In this document: positions 1-7,668 of the stretch, piece after piece
How the letters are laid out: each line of letters begins with the position of its first letter
Position numbering within the stretch: position 1 is the stretch's first letter
Source: a virus
IMG/VR virus record: IMGVR_UViG_3300027895_000005
Span: 1 to 64,000 of that record
Strand: one strand, 5' to 3'
Length of the DNA: 64,000 nt
Position numbers and translations under genes: made by a program
The notes under the pieces: model-generated
Database searches by the model: none
Seen by the model: the letters and a program-made list of their open reading frames with translations, nothing else
What the model was told of the DNA's origin: nothing

Positions 1-150
1 GTCGTCAGCAACGTCTTTCGCCCTGACGTCCACGGCGATGACGGACAGTTGGGCGTTCTGCGTCTCGAGCAGGACGTTCGTTGTCTTGAGTTCCGCGAGG
101 ATCTGTCCGAGGATCGTTTCCGCATTCAGGTCTTCGACGTCGGCCGGCAT
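1..150 (-). CDS. Hypothetical protein, 5' part only (runs off the left edge)
   Basis: The open frame starts with ATG at 150 on the minus strand, behind a GAGGAG ribosome site, and continues past the window edge, so only the first 50 residues are visible. They begin MPADVEDLNAE and look like an amphipathic helix or coiled coil. It is the last visible gene of the leftward late block, 13 bases after the sedolisin stop. No family is recognisable from this fragment. Confidence 0.6.
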   Translation of the reverse strand, partial: MPADVEDLNAETILGQILAELKTTNVLLETQNAQLSVIAVDVRAKDVADD

Positions 151-163
151 GGTTTCTCCTCAC

Positions 164-1666
164 TCAGGGTGTCGCCGTTACGGGCGTCGGCAACGTCACC
201 CCCAACGCCGCAAGGATCGCCTGCACCGCCGGACCGGCAGAGACGATCAGCGCCGCCAGACCCGCCCAGTTCTTCTGACCCGCGAGCGCGATCACCTGGA
301 GCACCAGCGGGTAGTCTTGCGCCAGCAGTCCAGCCAGGACCGGCCAGTTGACCGTGTGCGGCGACAGTCCGGCCGACTTCATGACCGAGTGCATCGCGTG
401 GAACTCTTCCTCAACTTCCACGACGGACGCACCGGGCGCCGGTTCGGAGACAACCCCATAGGTCCCAGCGGGAATCGCGACGGGGGCGGCGAAGGTCACG
501 CGGGTGCCTTTGCTGATCGCACGGGCGAATTTCAGGTGAAACAGGTCCGTCGAGACGGGAGGCGGCGGAGGGGGAGGCGGTGGAGGCGGGGACGCCGTCC
601 CTGACAGCACGGCAAAGAGTGTCGCCAGCGGCCGGCCAAGCCCGCTGCACGGGTCAGGTCCCACAGTGGCGCTGTACGCGCCGTTGTTGCCGTTGGTGAC
701 GTCGTAGAACGACTTCGGGTTGGCCCACAACAGCGGGTTGACCGCTGCGAGTACGGGAAGGCCAGCCTTGACGCGTGCCCCGTTGACCGCACCCAGAAAG
801 CCGGCCATCATCGGTGCCACGGCCGACGTCCCGCCGATGACCTGCCATGTGCCGTTGATGACGACGTTGTGCCCCGTGTTGGGGTCGGCGTTCATCGCCA
901 TGTCGGGAACCATCCTCCCGCTGCCCTGGCTGTTGGCCGGCTGCCACGAGGGAGCGGGAACCAGCCTGGAGAACCCCCCTCCCGTGCCTTCACCGTCGCC
1001 GTTGTTCCATACCGTTTCGAGGCCGCCAACCGGCAACGAGGTTCCACCGCAACCGACGACGCCCCCTCTGCTTGCCGGACAATCCACGGTCGGCGCGTTC
1101 TCCCCGTCTCCGGAGTCGTTATCCCCCGACGCGGCGCAGATCGGGTAAGGCGCTGCGACCACGGCCATGTCAAGCGCGGTCAGGTCGCCTGCGTCCCACT
1201 GAGGCTCGCCCGAACCCCAGGACCATGAACCAGCGAAGACCCCACCCAGAGAGGTAGCGTAATTGATGCAGTCCGCGAACGCCGCCCCGCTGTTGGGTCC
1301 GTAGACGATCAGGATCTTCGCTGCCGTCCCGGAAATGTAGCTCCAGAACTCAGCGGCCTTCTGCCAATCCAATCCTACTTCGCCGTCCGCGTCCGACGGA
1401 GAGTCGTCGGCGCCCGCGAGCAGGTGCGTGGTAATGATCGGCGCAGGCATGCCCGACTTCGTTGCCCACAAGGGCACGTCAGAGGGGTAGAAACGGCCCC
1501 CTAACTCGAACAGAACAATCGTCCCTTCGCTGACCGGAATCCCCACCGGCATACCATAAACGGCCGGCATCTGCCCCGGCTCGTAGTTCTGCGATGCGGC
1601 GCGCGGACGGCGTATCTTGGAGTCGATGCGGCGAATATGCGACTTTGCGAATGGTTTGAGGGTCAT
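164..1666 (-). CDS. S53 family peptidase (sedolisin/kumamolisin-like)
   Basis: A 500-residue protein with the full set of sedolisin marks. The Glu/Asp pair sits in EVGLD (E96, D100), the oxyanion Asp in ASGDND (D182), and the nucleophile Ser in GGTSAVAP (S281). There is a GGGFS block before it, and calcium-site motifs FYDVT and GPDPCSGLG after it. Family members are serine-carboxyl endopeptidases, often acid-active. The usual N-terminal prodomain and a signal peptide are both missing. After the catalytic domain come an 11-proline linker and a roughly 130-residue hydrophobic tail of unknown fold. The start at 1666 follows GGGGAAAT and overlaps the upstream stop (TAATG). It lies beside small membrane and coiled-coil genes, so a role in host lysis or in piercing a protein-rich envelope is likely but is inference. 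A virion-borne protease is the alternative. Confidence 0.9.
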   Translation of the reverse strand: MTLKPFAKSHIRRIDSKIRRPRAASQNYEPGQMPAVYGMPVGIPVSEGTIVLFELGGRFYPSDVPLWATKSGMPAPIITTHLLAGADDSPSDADGEVGLDWQKAAEFWSYISGTAAKILIVYGPNSGAAFADCINYATSLGGVFAGSWSWGSGEPQWDAGDLTALDMAVVAAPYPICAASGDNDSGDGENAPTVDCPASRGGVVGCGGTSLPVGGLETVWNNGDGEGTGGGFSRLVPAPSWQPANSQGSGRMVPDMAMNADPNTGHNVVINGTWQVIGGTSAVAPMMAGFLGAVNGARVKAGLPVLAAVNPLLWANPKSFYDVTNGNNGAYSATVGPDPCSGLGRPLATLFAVLSGTASPPPPPPPPPPPVSTDLFHLKFARAISKGTRVTFAAPVAIPAGTYGVVSEPAPGASVVEVEEEFHAMHSVMKSAGLSPHTVNWPVLAGLLAQDYPLVLQVIALAGQKNWAGLAALIVSAGPAVQAILAALGVTLPTPVTATP

Positions 1667-1827
1667 TATTTCCCCATTGTTGTTACTGTTCCATCGGGCA
1701 TGACCACGCACGTCTGCCCGTTTTTCAGCATCTTCACCGGACCGCCCAGCACAACCGGGACCGGCACGGCCACTTCCCAGCCCTGCGTCTGGAGTTCGAC
1801 GATCTTGTCCGCCTGGACCTTGCTCAC
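1666..1827 (-). CDS. Small hypothetical protein before the sedolisin gene
   Basis: A 53-residue protein beginning (V/M)SKVQADKIVELQ. A GTG start at 1827 is preferred because GGTGAAG precedes it; an in-frame ATG at 1863 would overlap the upstream gene. Its stop is fused to the sedolisin start (TAATG), so the two are translationally coupled. The middle is a Val/Pro-rich strand (EVAVPVPVVLGG) and the C-terminus reads NGQTCVVMPDGTV, like a small beta domain. No known family was recognised. Confidence 0.55.
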   Translation of the reverse strand: MSKVQADKIVELQTQGWEVAVPVPVVLGGPVKMLKNGQTCVVMPDGTVTTMGK

Positions 1828-1843
1828 TTCTTCACCGCCGTGT

Positions 1844-2461
1844 TCAGTGCGCCTTGAAAGCAAACATCGCTATCGCCATCGCGACGGCCGCCAGCATACC
1901 GACGACGCCAATCAGCATTCCCCAGGCGTCCCCGGCACCCTTGCCTCTGCTCTCATAGGCGGTCATCCGTTGCTCGATGGTTCCCGTCCTCTCCTTCTGG
2001 TCGTCGATCTTGCCAACCAGGGCGTCCGTCTTGGCCTGTACAAGGTCCTGGAGCTTGACGATAGTTTCCGTGGTGGATTTCTCGCTCTTGTCGATGGCCT
2101 TCGCGTTGCTCTCGTCCTGCTTGGCGGCGGCTTCCTTCTGGGCGGCGAAGGCGGCGTCAACGGCAACCTTGTTGTCTCTGCTCTCGCGCTCGCTGCGAGT
2201 GTCCCGCTCCAGGAACTGCTTGGCAACGCTGTTGAATTTCTCCTCGTGAACCCTTCGCAACGTCTCTATCTTCTCATCAACGAGTCTGGGCAAGTTGCCC
2301 AACTGTTCGCGCTGGAGTTCGTTAGCTTTGTCCATGCCGTTGATGCGCGTCTCGATGAACTCCTTCAACATTGCTACTTCACGCAAGAGCGCTCTTGTCG
2401 TTAATTCCGTGGGGTCTGGGACCGGCACGGACCCGGTAGACAGCTTGTGTTCTTCCGGCAT
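1844..2461 (-). CDS. Coiled-coil protein with C-terminal membrane anchor
   Basis: A 205-residue protein. A long charged helix, with heptad-like Leu/Ala spacing from about residue 20 to 160, is followed by one hydrophobic span near residues 180-200 (WGMLIGVVGMLAAVAMAIAM) and a short basic tail. ATG 2461 is chosen because AGGAGAAAA precedes it; an ATG four codons upstream overlaps the stop of the 2470-2706 gene. Such helix-plus-anchor proteins often sit in phage lysis cassettes next to holins. That role is inferred from position only. Confidence 0.7.
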   Translation of the reverse strand: MPEEHKLSTGSVPVPDPTELTTRALLREVAMLKEFIETRINGMDKANELQREQLGNLPRLVDEKIETLRRVHEEKFNSVAKQFLERDTRSERESRDNKVAVDAAFAAQKEAAAKQDESNAKAIDKSEKSTTETIVKLQDLVQAKTDALVGKIDDQKERTGTIEQRMTAYESRGKGAGDAWGMLIGVVGMLAAVAMAIAMFAFKAH

Positions 2462-2469
2462 TTTTCTCC

Positions 2470-2706
2470 TCATGCACCGTCCTTCGGCCTCTGACGTTCC
2501 TTCTCCATCTCCTGAATCATCCGTTCCTCGAAAGCTACTCTTCTCGGCACCTCCGCAAGGGACGCCCTCACGGCGTCAATGGCCTTCTCCAGTACGTCCA
2601 GCCGTCTCTCGGCTTCCCTGGACCGCCGGTTGGCCCTAGACGACAGCCAGACAGCCGCAATGACGCACGCGGCGCTGGCGACGGCGAGCAGGAGCGCCTG
2701 GTCCAC
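2470..2706 (-). CDS. Small membrane protein with cytoplasmic helix
   Basis: A 78-residue protein starting at GTG 2706 behind GAGG. Residues 4-22 (LLLAVASAACVIAAVWLSS) form one membrane segment. The rest is a charged helix rich in Arg and Glu. It overlaps the next gene by a few bases, so it belongs to the same translational unit. The single-span-plus-helix layout fits a holin-like, antiholin or spanin-like accessory protein, but no signature decides between them. Confidence 0.65.
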   Translation of the reverse strand: MDQALLLAVASAACVIAAVWLSSRANRRSREAERRLDVLEKAIDAVRASLAEVPRRVAFEERMIQEMEKERQRPKDGA

Positions 2707-2713
2707 ACCTGCC

Positions 2714-2881
2714 TCACTGCAACGGCGCGCCGAACAGTTTCCAGCCCAGCAAGCCGAGCAGGACGAACAGCATCAAGTTGCCGCCCAGCATGCCGTAGTT
2801 GCCGCCGGCCACTTCGGCGCGGTTCCAGTACAGGCCGAAGAAAAACCACAACAGCATAATAACCCAGAACAAAATTCCCAT
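2714..2881 (-). CDS. Small two-span membrane protein, holin candidate
   Basis: A 55-residue frame that begins MGILFWVIMLLWFFF and ends WKLFGAPLQ. Two hydrophobic stretches (about 2-17 and 34-50) are joined by a short polar loop, RAEVAGGNYG. Size and topology match small class II holins. A purine-rich AAGGAAGGG lies about 14 bases before the ATG, a rather long spacing. It ends 7 bases before the start of the next small membrane gene. Holin function is inference from topology and neighbourhood. Confidence 0.6.
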   Translation of the reverse strand: MGILFWVIMLLWFFFGLYWNRAEVAGGNYGMLGGNLMLFVLLGLLGWKLFGAPLQ

Positions 2882-2914
2882 AGGCAGATGGATACCCTTC
2901 CTTTCACGAATAGT

Positions 2915-3403
2915 TTACGTGGGCGTTTGCTCGCTCTCTCCTGGTCTCATCTGGCTCTGCTGCCGCGGCCCCCTGCGGTTGGTTTCCGGAATGTTGTAAC
3001 GGCAGACGGTGCTCAGCTTCGCCAGGATCTCTTCCTTAGCCTTGTTCGCCGTCTCGTGCGTCTCGTCAATGGCGTCGGTCATTCTGGTAGTGGCCTGGTG
3101 GCGCAACTCCCTCTCGATGTCGCGCTCCTTGTGGCTGGCGTCCCACTGCTTTTCCACCAGCGCCATCTGCTGCTTCATGGCCGCTATCAGGTTGTCGCGG
3201 ATGGGGATGACCAGTTCCCGACCGATCCAGACCACCATTCTCCAGAGCCCGTACCCTCCCGCCACGATGATCATGCTTGCCAGGCCGAAAGTTTGTAAAA
3301 GGTTCGTCCAAACTTCCATCTCCGCCCCTAATTGCTCCGGATTCCGCAGAAACGCCAGCGCCGCCGTGACTCCGTTCGTGGGAGCCGTTTGAAGTTGGCC
3401 CAT
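2915..3403 (-). CDS. Hypothetical membrane-anchored coiled-coil protein
   Basis: The 162-residue form starts at ATG 3403 (MGQLQTAPTNGV), preceded by CCGAGG. The open frame extends further upstream, but there it runs antisense-like through the 3445-3747 gene. One membrane segment lies near residues 35-55 (GLASMIIVAGGYGLWRMVVW). It is followed by a basic-acidic helix (KQWDASHKERDIERELRHQ) and a polar tail. It is the first of four consecutive small membrane or coiled-coil genes that lead to the sedolisin gene, so it may be part of a lysis module. Confidence 0.65.
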   Translation of the reverse strand: MGQLQTAPTNGVTAALAFLRNPEQLGAEMEVWTNLLQTFGLASMIIVAGGYGLWRMVVWIGRELVIPIRDNLIAAMKQQMALVEKQWDASHKERDIERELRHQATTRMTDAIDETHETANKAKEEILAKLSTVCRYNIPETNRRGPRQQSQMRPGESEQTPT

Positions 3404-3444
3404 CGCCTCGGAGAGGATAAGCGAATGGTCACGCGGCAGACAAA

Positions 3445-3747
3445 TCAAGGGACCGCCTGCACGTTGAACTGGACGGCCGGCATCGTCTCTTGCACCCCGG
3501 ACAGCACGGCATTCCACCACCTGTACCACACGCCTGGAACCGACAGGTCGCTTGTCGTGCAGGTGTAGACCGCTGAGAGACCGCCGGGTTGCACCGTCGC
3601 CGAGAAGGAGATGGGGACGGCGCCGGGAGTCGGCGAGAGCAGGTAGAACGTCACCGTCGCACCCGTGAGGTTCCACACCGCGCCGTCCAGGGTGGGGGCA
3701 TACGTGAAGGCTTTCGTGTTGCCAACCATGAAAGTTTCAGCGGCCAT
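3445..3747 (-). CDS. Hypothetical structural protein, Ig/BppU-like fold
   Basis: A 100-residue protein starting MAAETFMVGN behind GGGAGG. The sequence alternates short beta strands (TKAFTYAP, ATVTFYLLSP, LSAVYTCTT, GVWYRWW). The layout, with a strand pair, a GATV step and a late VPGVWY motif, recalls the N-terminal domain of phage baseplate upper proteins. That resemblance is by eye only. It lies between tail-fibre-type genes and the membrane cluster, so an accessory tail role is likely. Confidence 0.6.
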   Translation of the reverse strand: MAAETFMVGNTKAFTYAPTLDGAVWNLTGATVTFYLLSPTPGAVPISFSATVQPGGLSAVYTCTTSDLSVPGVWYRWWNAVLSGVQETMPAVQFNVQAVP

Positions 3748-3797
3748 GTCAGCCTCCCGGATAGAATATCTATCGCCCCATTCCTGAGAGGATTCCC

Positions 3798-3986
3798 ATG
3801 TCATCCCCGGATGAAGAATGGCCCGACTGTTCGGACGCCGTTATCACCACCTGCTGCCGATGCGGCAAGGAACGGCACTGCTGCCTTGTGGGCGATCCAT
3901 TCCTGAGCGAGGTCTATCCGGACGAATCCAACGAGCCGGAATACTGCTGTCGGCCCTGTTTTATGGCCAGAAAAGGCGACATCTGA
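3798..3986 (+). CDS. Small Cys-rich (Zn-binding type) protein, paralog of the 49630-49803 protein
   Basis: A 62-residue plus-strand protein in a minus-strand block, starting at ATG 3798 behind GAGAGGA. Cysteines occur as CCRCG near the front and CCRPC near the end, a likely zinc knuckle. It shares with the 49630-49803 protein the order DAV-x-T-x-C-x-x-CG, then LxxVYP, then a C-terminal CxxC and final DI. The two are clear paralogs on opposite strands, 46 kb apart. The function is unknown. Confidence 0.6.
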   Translation: MSSPDEEWPDCSDAVITTCCRCGKERHCCLVGDPFLSEVYPDESNEPEYCCRPCFMARKGDI

Positions 3987-3997
3987 CGATGCACCTC

Positions 3998-4151
3998 TCA
4001 GGCGATTTCGACCTTCTCACCCTTGCTGTAGGCCGGCGCGTCAAGGATGACGTAATTAAGAGCGGGCGCGTCGGTTACAGTCAAAACAAGGGGCGGGAGC
4101 GATCACCGTCCAGTTGCCTGTAGAATCGATGACTGCGCTTCGGATGGTCAT
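3998..4151 (-). pseudogene. Frameshifted partial copy of the 5025-6188 gene's 3' end
   Basis: An ATG at 4151 behind GGTGAGCG opens a 31-codon frame (MTIRSAVIDSTGNW) that stops at 4056. In another frame the same DNA encodes TVTDAPALNYVILDAPAY followed by SKGEKVEIA and a stop at 3998. This is nearly identical to the C-terminus of the repeat protein at 5025-6188. The DNA around 4031-4067 matches 5031-5067 with few changes. It looks like a duplicated gene end that suffered a frameshift near 4095-4105; a sequencing error could give the same picture. Confidence 0.5.
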
Positions 4152-4176
4152 TGTCGCTCACCAGGGGTGGAGACGG

Positions 4177-5013
4177 TTAAGCCTGATTGAACAACCCGTC
4201 AACCGAGTCGAGGGTGAACGTGAACGTGTTCGCGGTCACGCTGTAGTTGCTGCCGTTGTTGAACAGGGAGATCAGCTTGTTGCCAGCAGTGGAATCATAG
4301 CAAACGCCGTATTGTCCGATGAACGTTGCGCTCGTCCACTGCGGACTGGTCGCCGTGACGGTAATCACGCTCTCCCCGGCACAGGTCCACGTTACCGTTC
4401 CGTCGGTGAACGAAACGCCGATAGTCGTGGACCACGTCGGTACGATGGTCGGCGAACCGCCGAACGTGCCGTTGCCGTTGACGAGCACCAGCGTTGCCGG
4501 GTTCATCAGGTTGTAAGTGGAACTGCTTTGCACCACGGCGAGGCTGGCCGCGTTCATGTTCGTGTTGCCGGTCACCGAGGCAATCGTGATCGCGTTACCC
4601 GTGGCCAGTCCGTGCGCCGCCGCCGTGACCACGATCGGTGAGGCGTTGGTTCCCACCGTGGGCGCGACCCCGCCGCCCGACGTCCCCGCCGAGACGCAAC
4701 GGTAGACGAACCCGTTGGGAGTGACGGGAATCACGATCTTGCCCACCGTGTAGGCCGTGTTCGCTGCCCACGTCGCGCTCCAGGAATTCGCCAGCGTCTT
4801 TGTCACCGTCACCCCGGACAGGGTGACGCCGCCCGCCGTGTAACCCGTCCCGGACACCTCGTTGGCGCTGATGTCCGAATAGACGCCGTCGTTGTCCTGG
4901 CTTGGCGTGTAACTCGACGTCAGCAGCATGAATTTCAGGGTGTCCGACGCGAAGTTGAACGACCCGTTCAAAACCGAGTTCTTCGCCTTGGTGTAGATGA
5001 ACGATGACGCCAT
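4177..5013 (-). CDS. Putative tail or capsid surface protein
   Basis: A 278-residue, Ser/Thr/Gly-rich beta protein that begins MASSFIYTKAKNSVLNGSFNFASD. Early blocks NEVSGTGYTAGGVTLSG and VTKTLANSWSATWAANT resemble a phage structural family seen in many Caudoviricetes. The middle (residues about 100-215) looks like an inserted or repeated domain (APTVGTNASP, then SPTIVPTWST). The C-terminus returns to SPQWTSATFIGQYGV. It sits in the tail-fibre region between two copies of the DAPALNY sequence. It is likely virion-associated, but the precise role is unknown. Confidence 0.65.
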   Translation of the reverse strand: MASSFIYTKAKNSVLNGSFNFASDTLKFMLLTSSYTPSQDNDGVYSDISANEVSGTGYTAGGVTLSGVTVTKTLANSWSATWAANTAYTVGKIVIPVTPNGFVYRCVSAGTSGGGVAPTVGTNASPIVVTAAAHGLATGNAITIASVTGNTNMNAASLAVVQSSSTYNLMNPATLVLVNGNGTFGGSPTIVPTWSTTIGVSFTDGTVTWTCAGESVITVTATSPQWTSATFIGQYGVCYDSTAGNKLISLFNNGSNYSVTANTFTFTLDSVDGLFNQA

Positions 5014-5024
5014 GATTTCACCCC

Positions 5025-6188
5025 TTAGTAGGCCGGCGCGTCGAGGATGACGTAATTAAGAGCAGGACTGTCAGTTATGGTCAAATCAAGGGACGGCGCA
5101 TCGACAACGGCGAAACTCAGGGCTGGCGCATCGGTCACGGCGAAGGTCAACGCGGGCGCGTCAACGATGGTCAAGTTCAGCGCTGGCGCATCGAGCACCA
5201 CGGGTGCGTCGCTCGGTACGACGACCGTGGTCGTCTGGCCCGCACTCCACACCAGCCACGCCGCAAGGCCCGCAACGGACCCCGGCGCGGTCGGCACGCC
5301 CTGCCCGGCCTGGATCTGTAGCCACGCAGGCACGGCGGCAACCAGGGTGCCTGGAATGCTTGGGAAAGCCGGGCTTGCAGCCGCCTGCATGGCTGCAGGC
5401 GCTGCTGTCGCCGTTCCCGGGGCGGTTGGCGAGGTTCCAGACGCCGTGACGGTCATCGACGCCGATAGGGCGGTTGACGCCCCTGGCGCGGTTGCCGTCC
5501 CTGACGCCCCCGCCAGCGCAACCCACGCGGACAGCCCGGATGCGGCGCCAGGGGCCGTGGGCGTGCCGGCAGCGCCCGCCAGCGTCATCCATGCCGGCAA
5601 CCCGCTGGCCGCAGCCTGGATCGACACTGACGACGGACCTGAGGCAATGGCCATGCTTGGGGCAAGACCTGTCGCGGCGCCCGGAGCGTTCGGGACGCCC
5701 TGCGCGGCCGACACCGTCAGGGGGGCGGCGTTGGCCGTCGCCGTTCCCGGCGCTGTAGGGCTAAACGTCCCGCACGCCAGACTCTCCCACGCAGACAGCG
5801 CCGTTGCCGCAGCCTGGACCGAGAGGCTTGCCGGCCCCGTGGCGACCTGCATCCATGGCGCAAGGACTGTACTCGCTCCGGGGGCAGTCGGCGAGAACGT
5901 CCCCGTGGATATGCTCTGCCACGCGGCAACGGCACTTGCCGCCGCTGCAATGGAGACGCTTGCCGTGCCGGTCGAGAGGGTTCCCCACGCCGCAAGAGCC
6001 GTTGCCGCGCCCGGCGAGGTTGGCGTGGCGAGGGGCGAGGCGATCACGCAGAACGCGGCAAGGGCCGTGCTGGACCCCGGCGCGGTCGGGGTTGCCTGTG
6101 CGGCGGCGATGTTGCAAGACGCCGCCAGCGCAGCAACGCTCACGGGCGAAGTAGATGCATCTGTCCCGCTGTAGAGGATGAAGGGCAT
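5025..6188 (-). CDS. Ala/Pro-rich tandem-repeat protein, fibre-like
   Basis: A 387-residue protein built almost wholly of repeats. Residues about 10-315 hold about 14 copies of a 22-residue unit of the form (x)TPTAPGAATALAAW followed by a variable half. From about residue 325 to the end, six copies of a 10-residue unit centred on DAPAL follow. There is no signal peptide and almost no charged residues until the end. Such repeats suit an extended stalk or fibre shaft. It lies between a Gly-rich adhesin-like gene region and the 4177-5013 structural gene. Fibre function is inference. Confidence 0.65.
   Translation of the reverse strand: MPFILYSGTDASTSPVSVAALAASCNIAAAQATPTAPGSSTALAAFCVIASPLATPTSPGAATALAAWGTLSTGTASVSIAAAASAVAAWQSISTGTFSPTAPGASTVLAPWMQVATGPASLSVQAAATALSAWESLACGTFSPTAPGTATANAAPLTVSAAQGVPNAPGAATGLAPSMAIASGPSSVSIQAAASGLPAWMTLAGAAGTPTAPGAASGLSAWVALAGASGTATAPGASTALSASMTVTASGTSPTAPGTATAAPAAMQAAASPAFPSIPGTLVAAVPAWLQIQAGQGVPTAPGSVAGLAAWLVWSAGQTTTVVVPSDAPVVLDAPALNLTIVDAPALTFAVTDAPALSFAVVDAPSLDLTITDSPALNYVILDAPAY
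5031..5215 (-). repeat. 30-base direct repeats encoding the DAPAL decapeptide
   Basis: Six head-to-tail copies of a roughly 30-base unit encode (I/V)xDAPAL plus three variable residues at the C-terminus of the 5025-6188 protein. One unit (the last) also exists near 4031-4067. Confidence 0.75.
5240..6150 (-). repeat. 66-base direct repeats encoding a 22-residue unit
   Basis: About 14 diverged copies of a 66-base period. The reading in the minus frame gives TPTAPGAATALAAW-like cores at constant 22-residue spacing. Some units replace TPTAP with xSVSIQA (SVSIAAAAS, SVSIQAAAS, SLSVQAAAT), so two subtypes alternate. This is a protein repeat, not a CRISPR array, because there are no unique spacers. 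Confidence 0.75.
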
Positions 6189-6189
6189 G

Positions 6190-6498
6190 TCAGGTTGTCT
6201 GGATATTGATGGTCAGGTCGGCCCAGGGCTTCGGCGAGGTCTGGGAGATGAACTGGATGCCGATGTTGTTGCCGGTCATCTCCGTGCTGGTGAGCGCCAG
6301 CAACACCCATACCGACGACGCAGGCGACACCGTCGGCAGGGTGTTGATGTTGGCCAGCGCGCCGCCGTCCTGCATGACCTTGACGTCGCCCACGTTCAGC
6401 GTCGGGTTAACCTTGAAACTGCCGGGGTTGGCCGTGTCTTGCAAGCACACCTGCCCGGTCCAGGCCTGGGCTTTCACCGGCGGATTGTAGAGTCCCAT
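6190..6498 (-). CDS. Hypothetical small beta protein
   Basis: A 102-residue protein starting MGLYNPPVKAQAW, with predicted strands throughout (SSVWVLLALTS, NIGIQFISQ, ADLTINIQTT at the end). It has one Cys and no membrane segment. Its stop sits two bases before the repeat protein's start, and it follows the Gly-rich adhesin gene by 9 bases. It is therefore probably a tail-tip or fibre accessory protein. No family was recognised. Confidence 0.6.
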   Translation of the reverse strand: MGLYNPPVKAQAWTGQVCLQDTANPGSFKVNPTLNVGDVKVMQDGGALANINTLPTVSPASSVWVLLALTSTEMTGNNIGIQFISQTSPKPWADLTINIQTT

Positions 6499-6507
6499 TG
6501 TCGCTCC

Positions 6508-7665
6508 CTAAAAACTGATGATCGCTGCGAAGCCGGGGGAGGATGTTCCACTGGCCCCGCCGCTGCCCGTGTTCGTGCTGGCGTTCCTTGCCCTGCCGCC
6601 TCCACCGCCGCTGCCACCGCCGAAAAAACCCACGCCTGCAGTGGTGCCTCCCGCACCTCCCGCCGTGGCGCTCGCGTCGCTGCCCCCGCCGCCTGCGCCG
6701 CCTGCGCTGCCAGTAGTGCATGCACCGCCTTGCCCGCCGCCAACCGCGCCGCCACTGTTCCCGCCGGTTCCCGTCGAGAAGTCGTTGGCGCCTGACCCTC
6801 CTATTCCTTGAGCCGAGTCCGACGTTGCCCCGCCGCCGCCGCCGCCGCCTGAACCACCTGCGTTCGTGCAAGCTGCGCCGCTCCCTCCTGTTGTGGAACT
6901 GCTCGTGCCTGCACCTCCTGCGCCTCCGACCACGTCTCCGGTTCCACCAGTTCCACCAGTTCCGGTCTGCGTTCCCGTTCCTTGTACGCCAGCACCACCT
7001 CCACCTCCACCGCCTGCCGTCAACCCGGCAAACGTGGTGTTATTGGCAGAGTGGCCGGCTGTGCCGTTTGTGTCGGCCGTGGATGCGCCTGCCACGTTCG
7101 AGACGGCTGCAGCTATCACCACGCTGCCTGTGGACAACCCACTGAGAAGCGCCACCCTGGTTATCAATCCCCCTCCACCGCCGCCCCCGCCGCCGGATGC
7201 TTGATTTCCCAGGATAGTCACCTTGGCCCCGCCGCCGCCGCTGCCTCCACCGCCAACGAGGGTTATGCTGGCCCACCTCTTCGGCAGTCCTGGATTGGTC
7301 CAGGTTCTCGTGGCAGGGTTGGTGTAGATCTCCACGTTTGCCGTCTCGAACACCACCGGTCCACTGTCGAAGCTGAACAGCATGGCGAACATGGTGATCC
7401 AGTCGTAGCCAACGGGAACCGCCATCGTGTCGTCGTCGATGCGCAACCAGCCCAGCACGTCCCGGTACTTCTCCGGGATCATGGACACGAGCCTGTCGAG
7501 GTGCGGCCATTCGCCCCGCTTCAAGAGCCTGTTGTCCAGCCGGCGAAAACCGTGGATGAACAGCCGCTCGGGATCGAGTTCCCTCACGGTCGGTCCCAGC
7601 AGGTCGATGATGTCGCACCGCCTGACCTTGCCGCTCGGGAGTTTGCTCAGCAGCGCCGCAACCAT
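6508..7665 (-). CDS. Glycine-rich adhesin-like tail protein
   Basis: A 385-residue protein in two parts. Residues 1-110 contain a compact charged domain (VRRCDIIDLLGPTVREL, then PHLDRLVSMIPEKYRDVLGWLRID) and a Trp-rich joint (TRTWTNPGLPKRWASITL). Residues 130-385 are a Gly/Ser/Ala polyglycine sandwich with runs such as GGGGGGGGG. Gly-rich sheets of this kind form receptor-binding tips in phage adhesins, for example T4-type gp38. A role in host recognition is likely but inferred. Start MVAALLSKL at 7665 lies 3 bases after the stop of the kelch gene. Confidence 0.65.
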   Translation of the reverse strand: MVAALLSKLPSGKVRRCDIIDLLGPTVRELDPERLFIHGFRRLDNRLLKRGEWPHLDRLVSMIPEKYRDVLGWLRIDDDTMAVPVGYDWITMFAMLFSFDSGPVVFETANVEIYTNPATRTWTNPGLPKRWASITLVGGGGSGGGGAKVTILGNQASGGGGGGGGGLITRVALLSGLSTGSVVIAAAVSNVAGASTADTNGTAGHSANNTTFAGLTAGGGGGGGAGVQGTGTQTGTGGTGGTGDVVGGAGGAGTSSSTTGGSGAACTNAGGSGGGGGGGATSDSAQGIGGSGANDFSTGTGGNSGGAVGGGQGGACTTGSAGGAGGGGSDASATAGGAGGTTAGVGFFGGGSGGGGGRARNASTNTGSGGASGTSSPGFAAIISF

Positions 7666-7668
7666 GAT

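Noticed and set aside
5240-6150. CRISPR-like array
   Set aside because: The repeats code for a 22-residue protein unit and there are no unique spacers.
5077-6174. 365-codon plus-strand open frame opposite the repeat gene
   Set aside because: It is the antisense shadow of the 66-base repeats and is Ala/Val/Pro-rich with no start signal or family.
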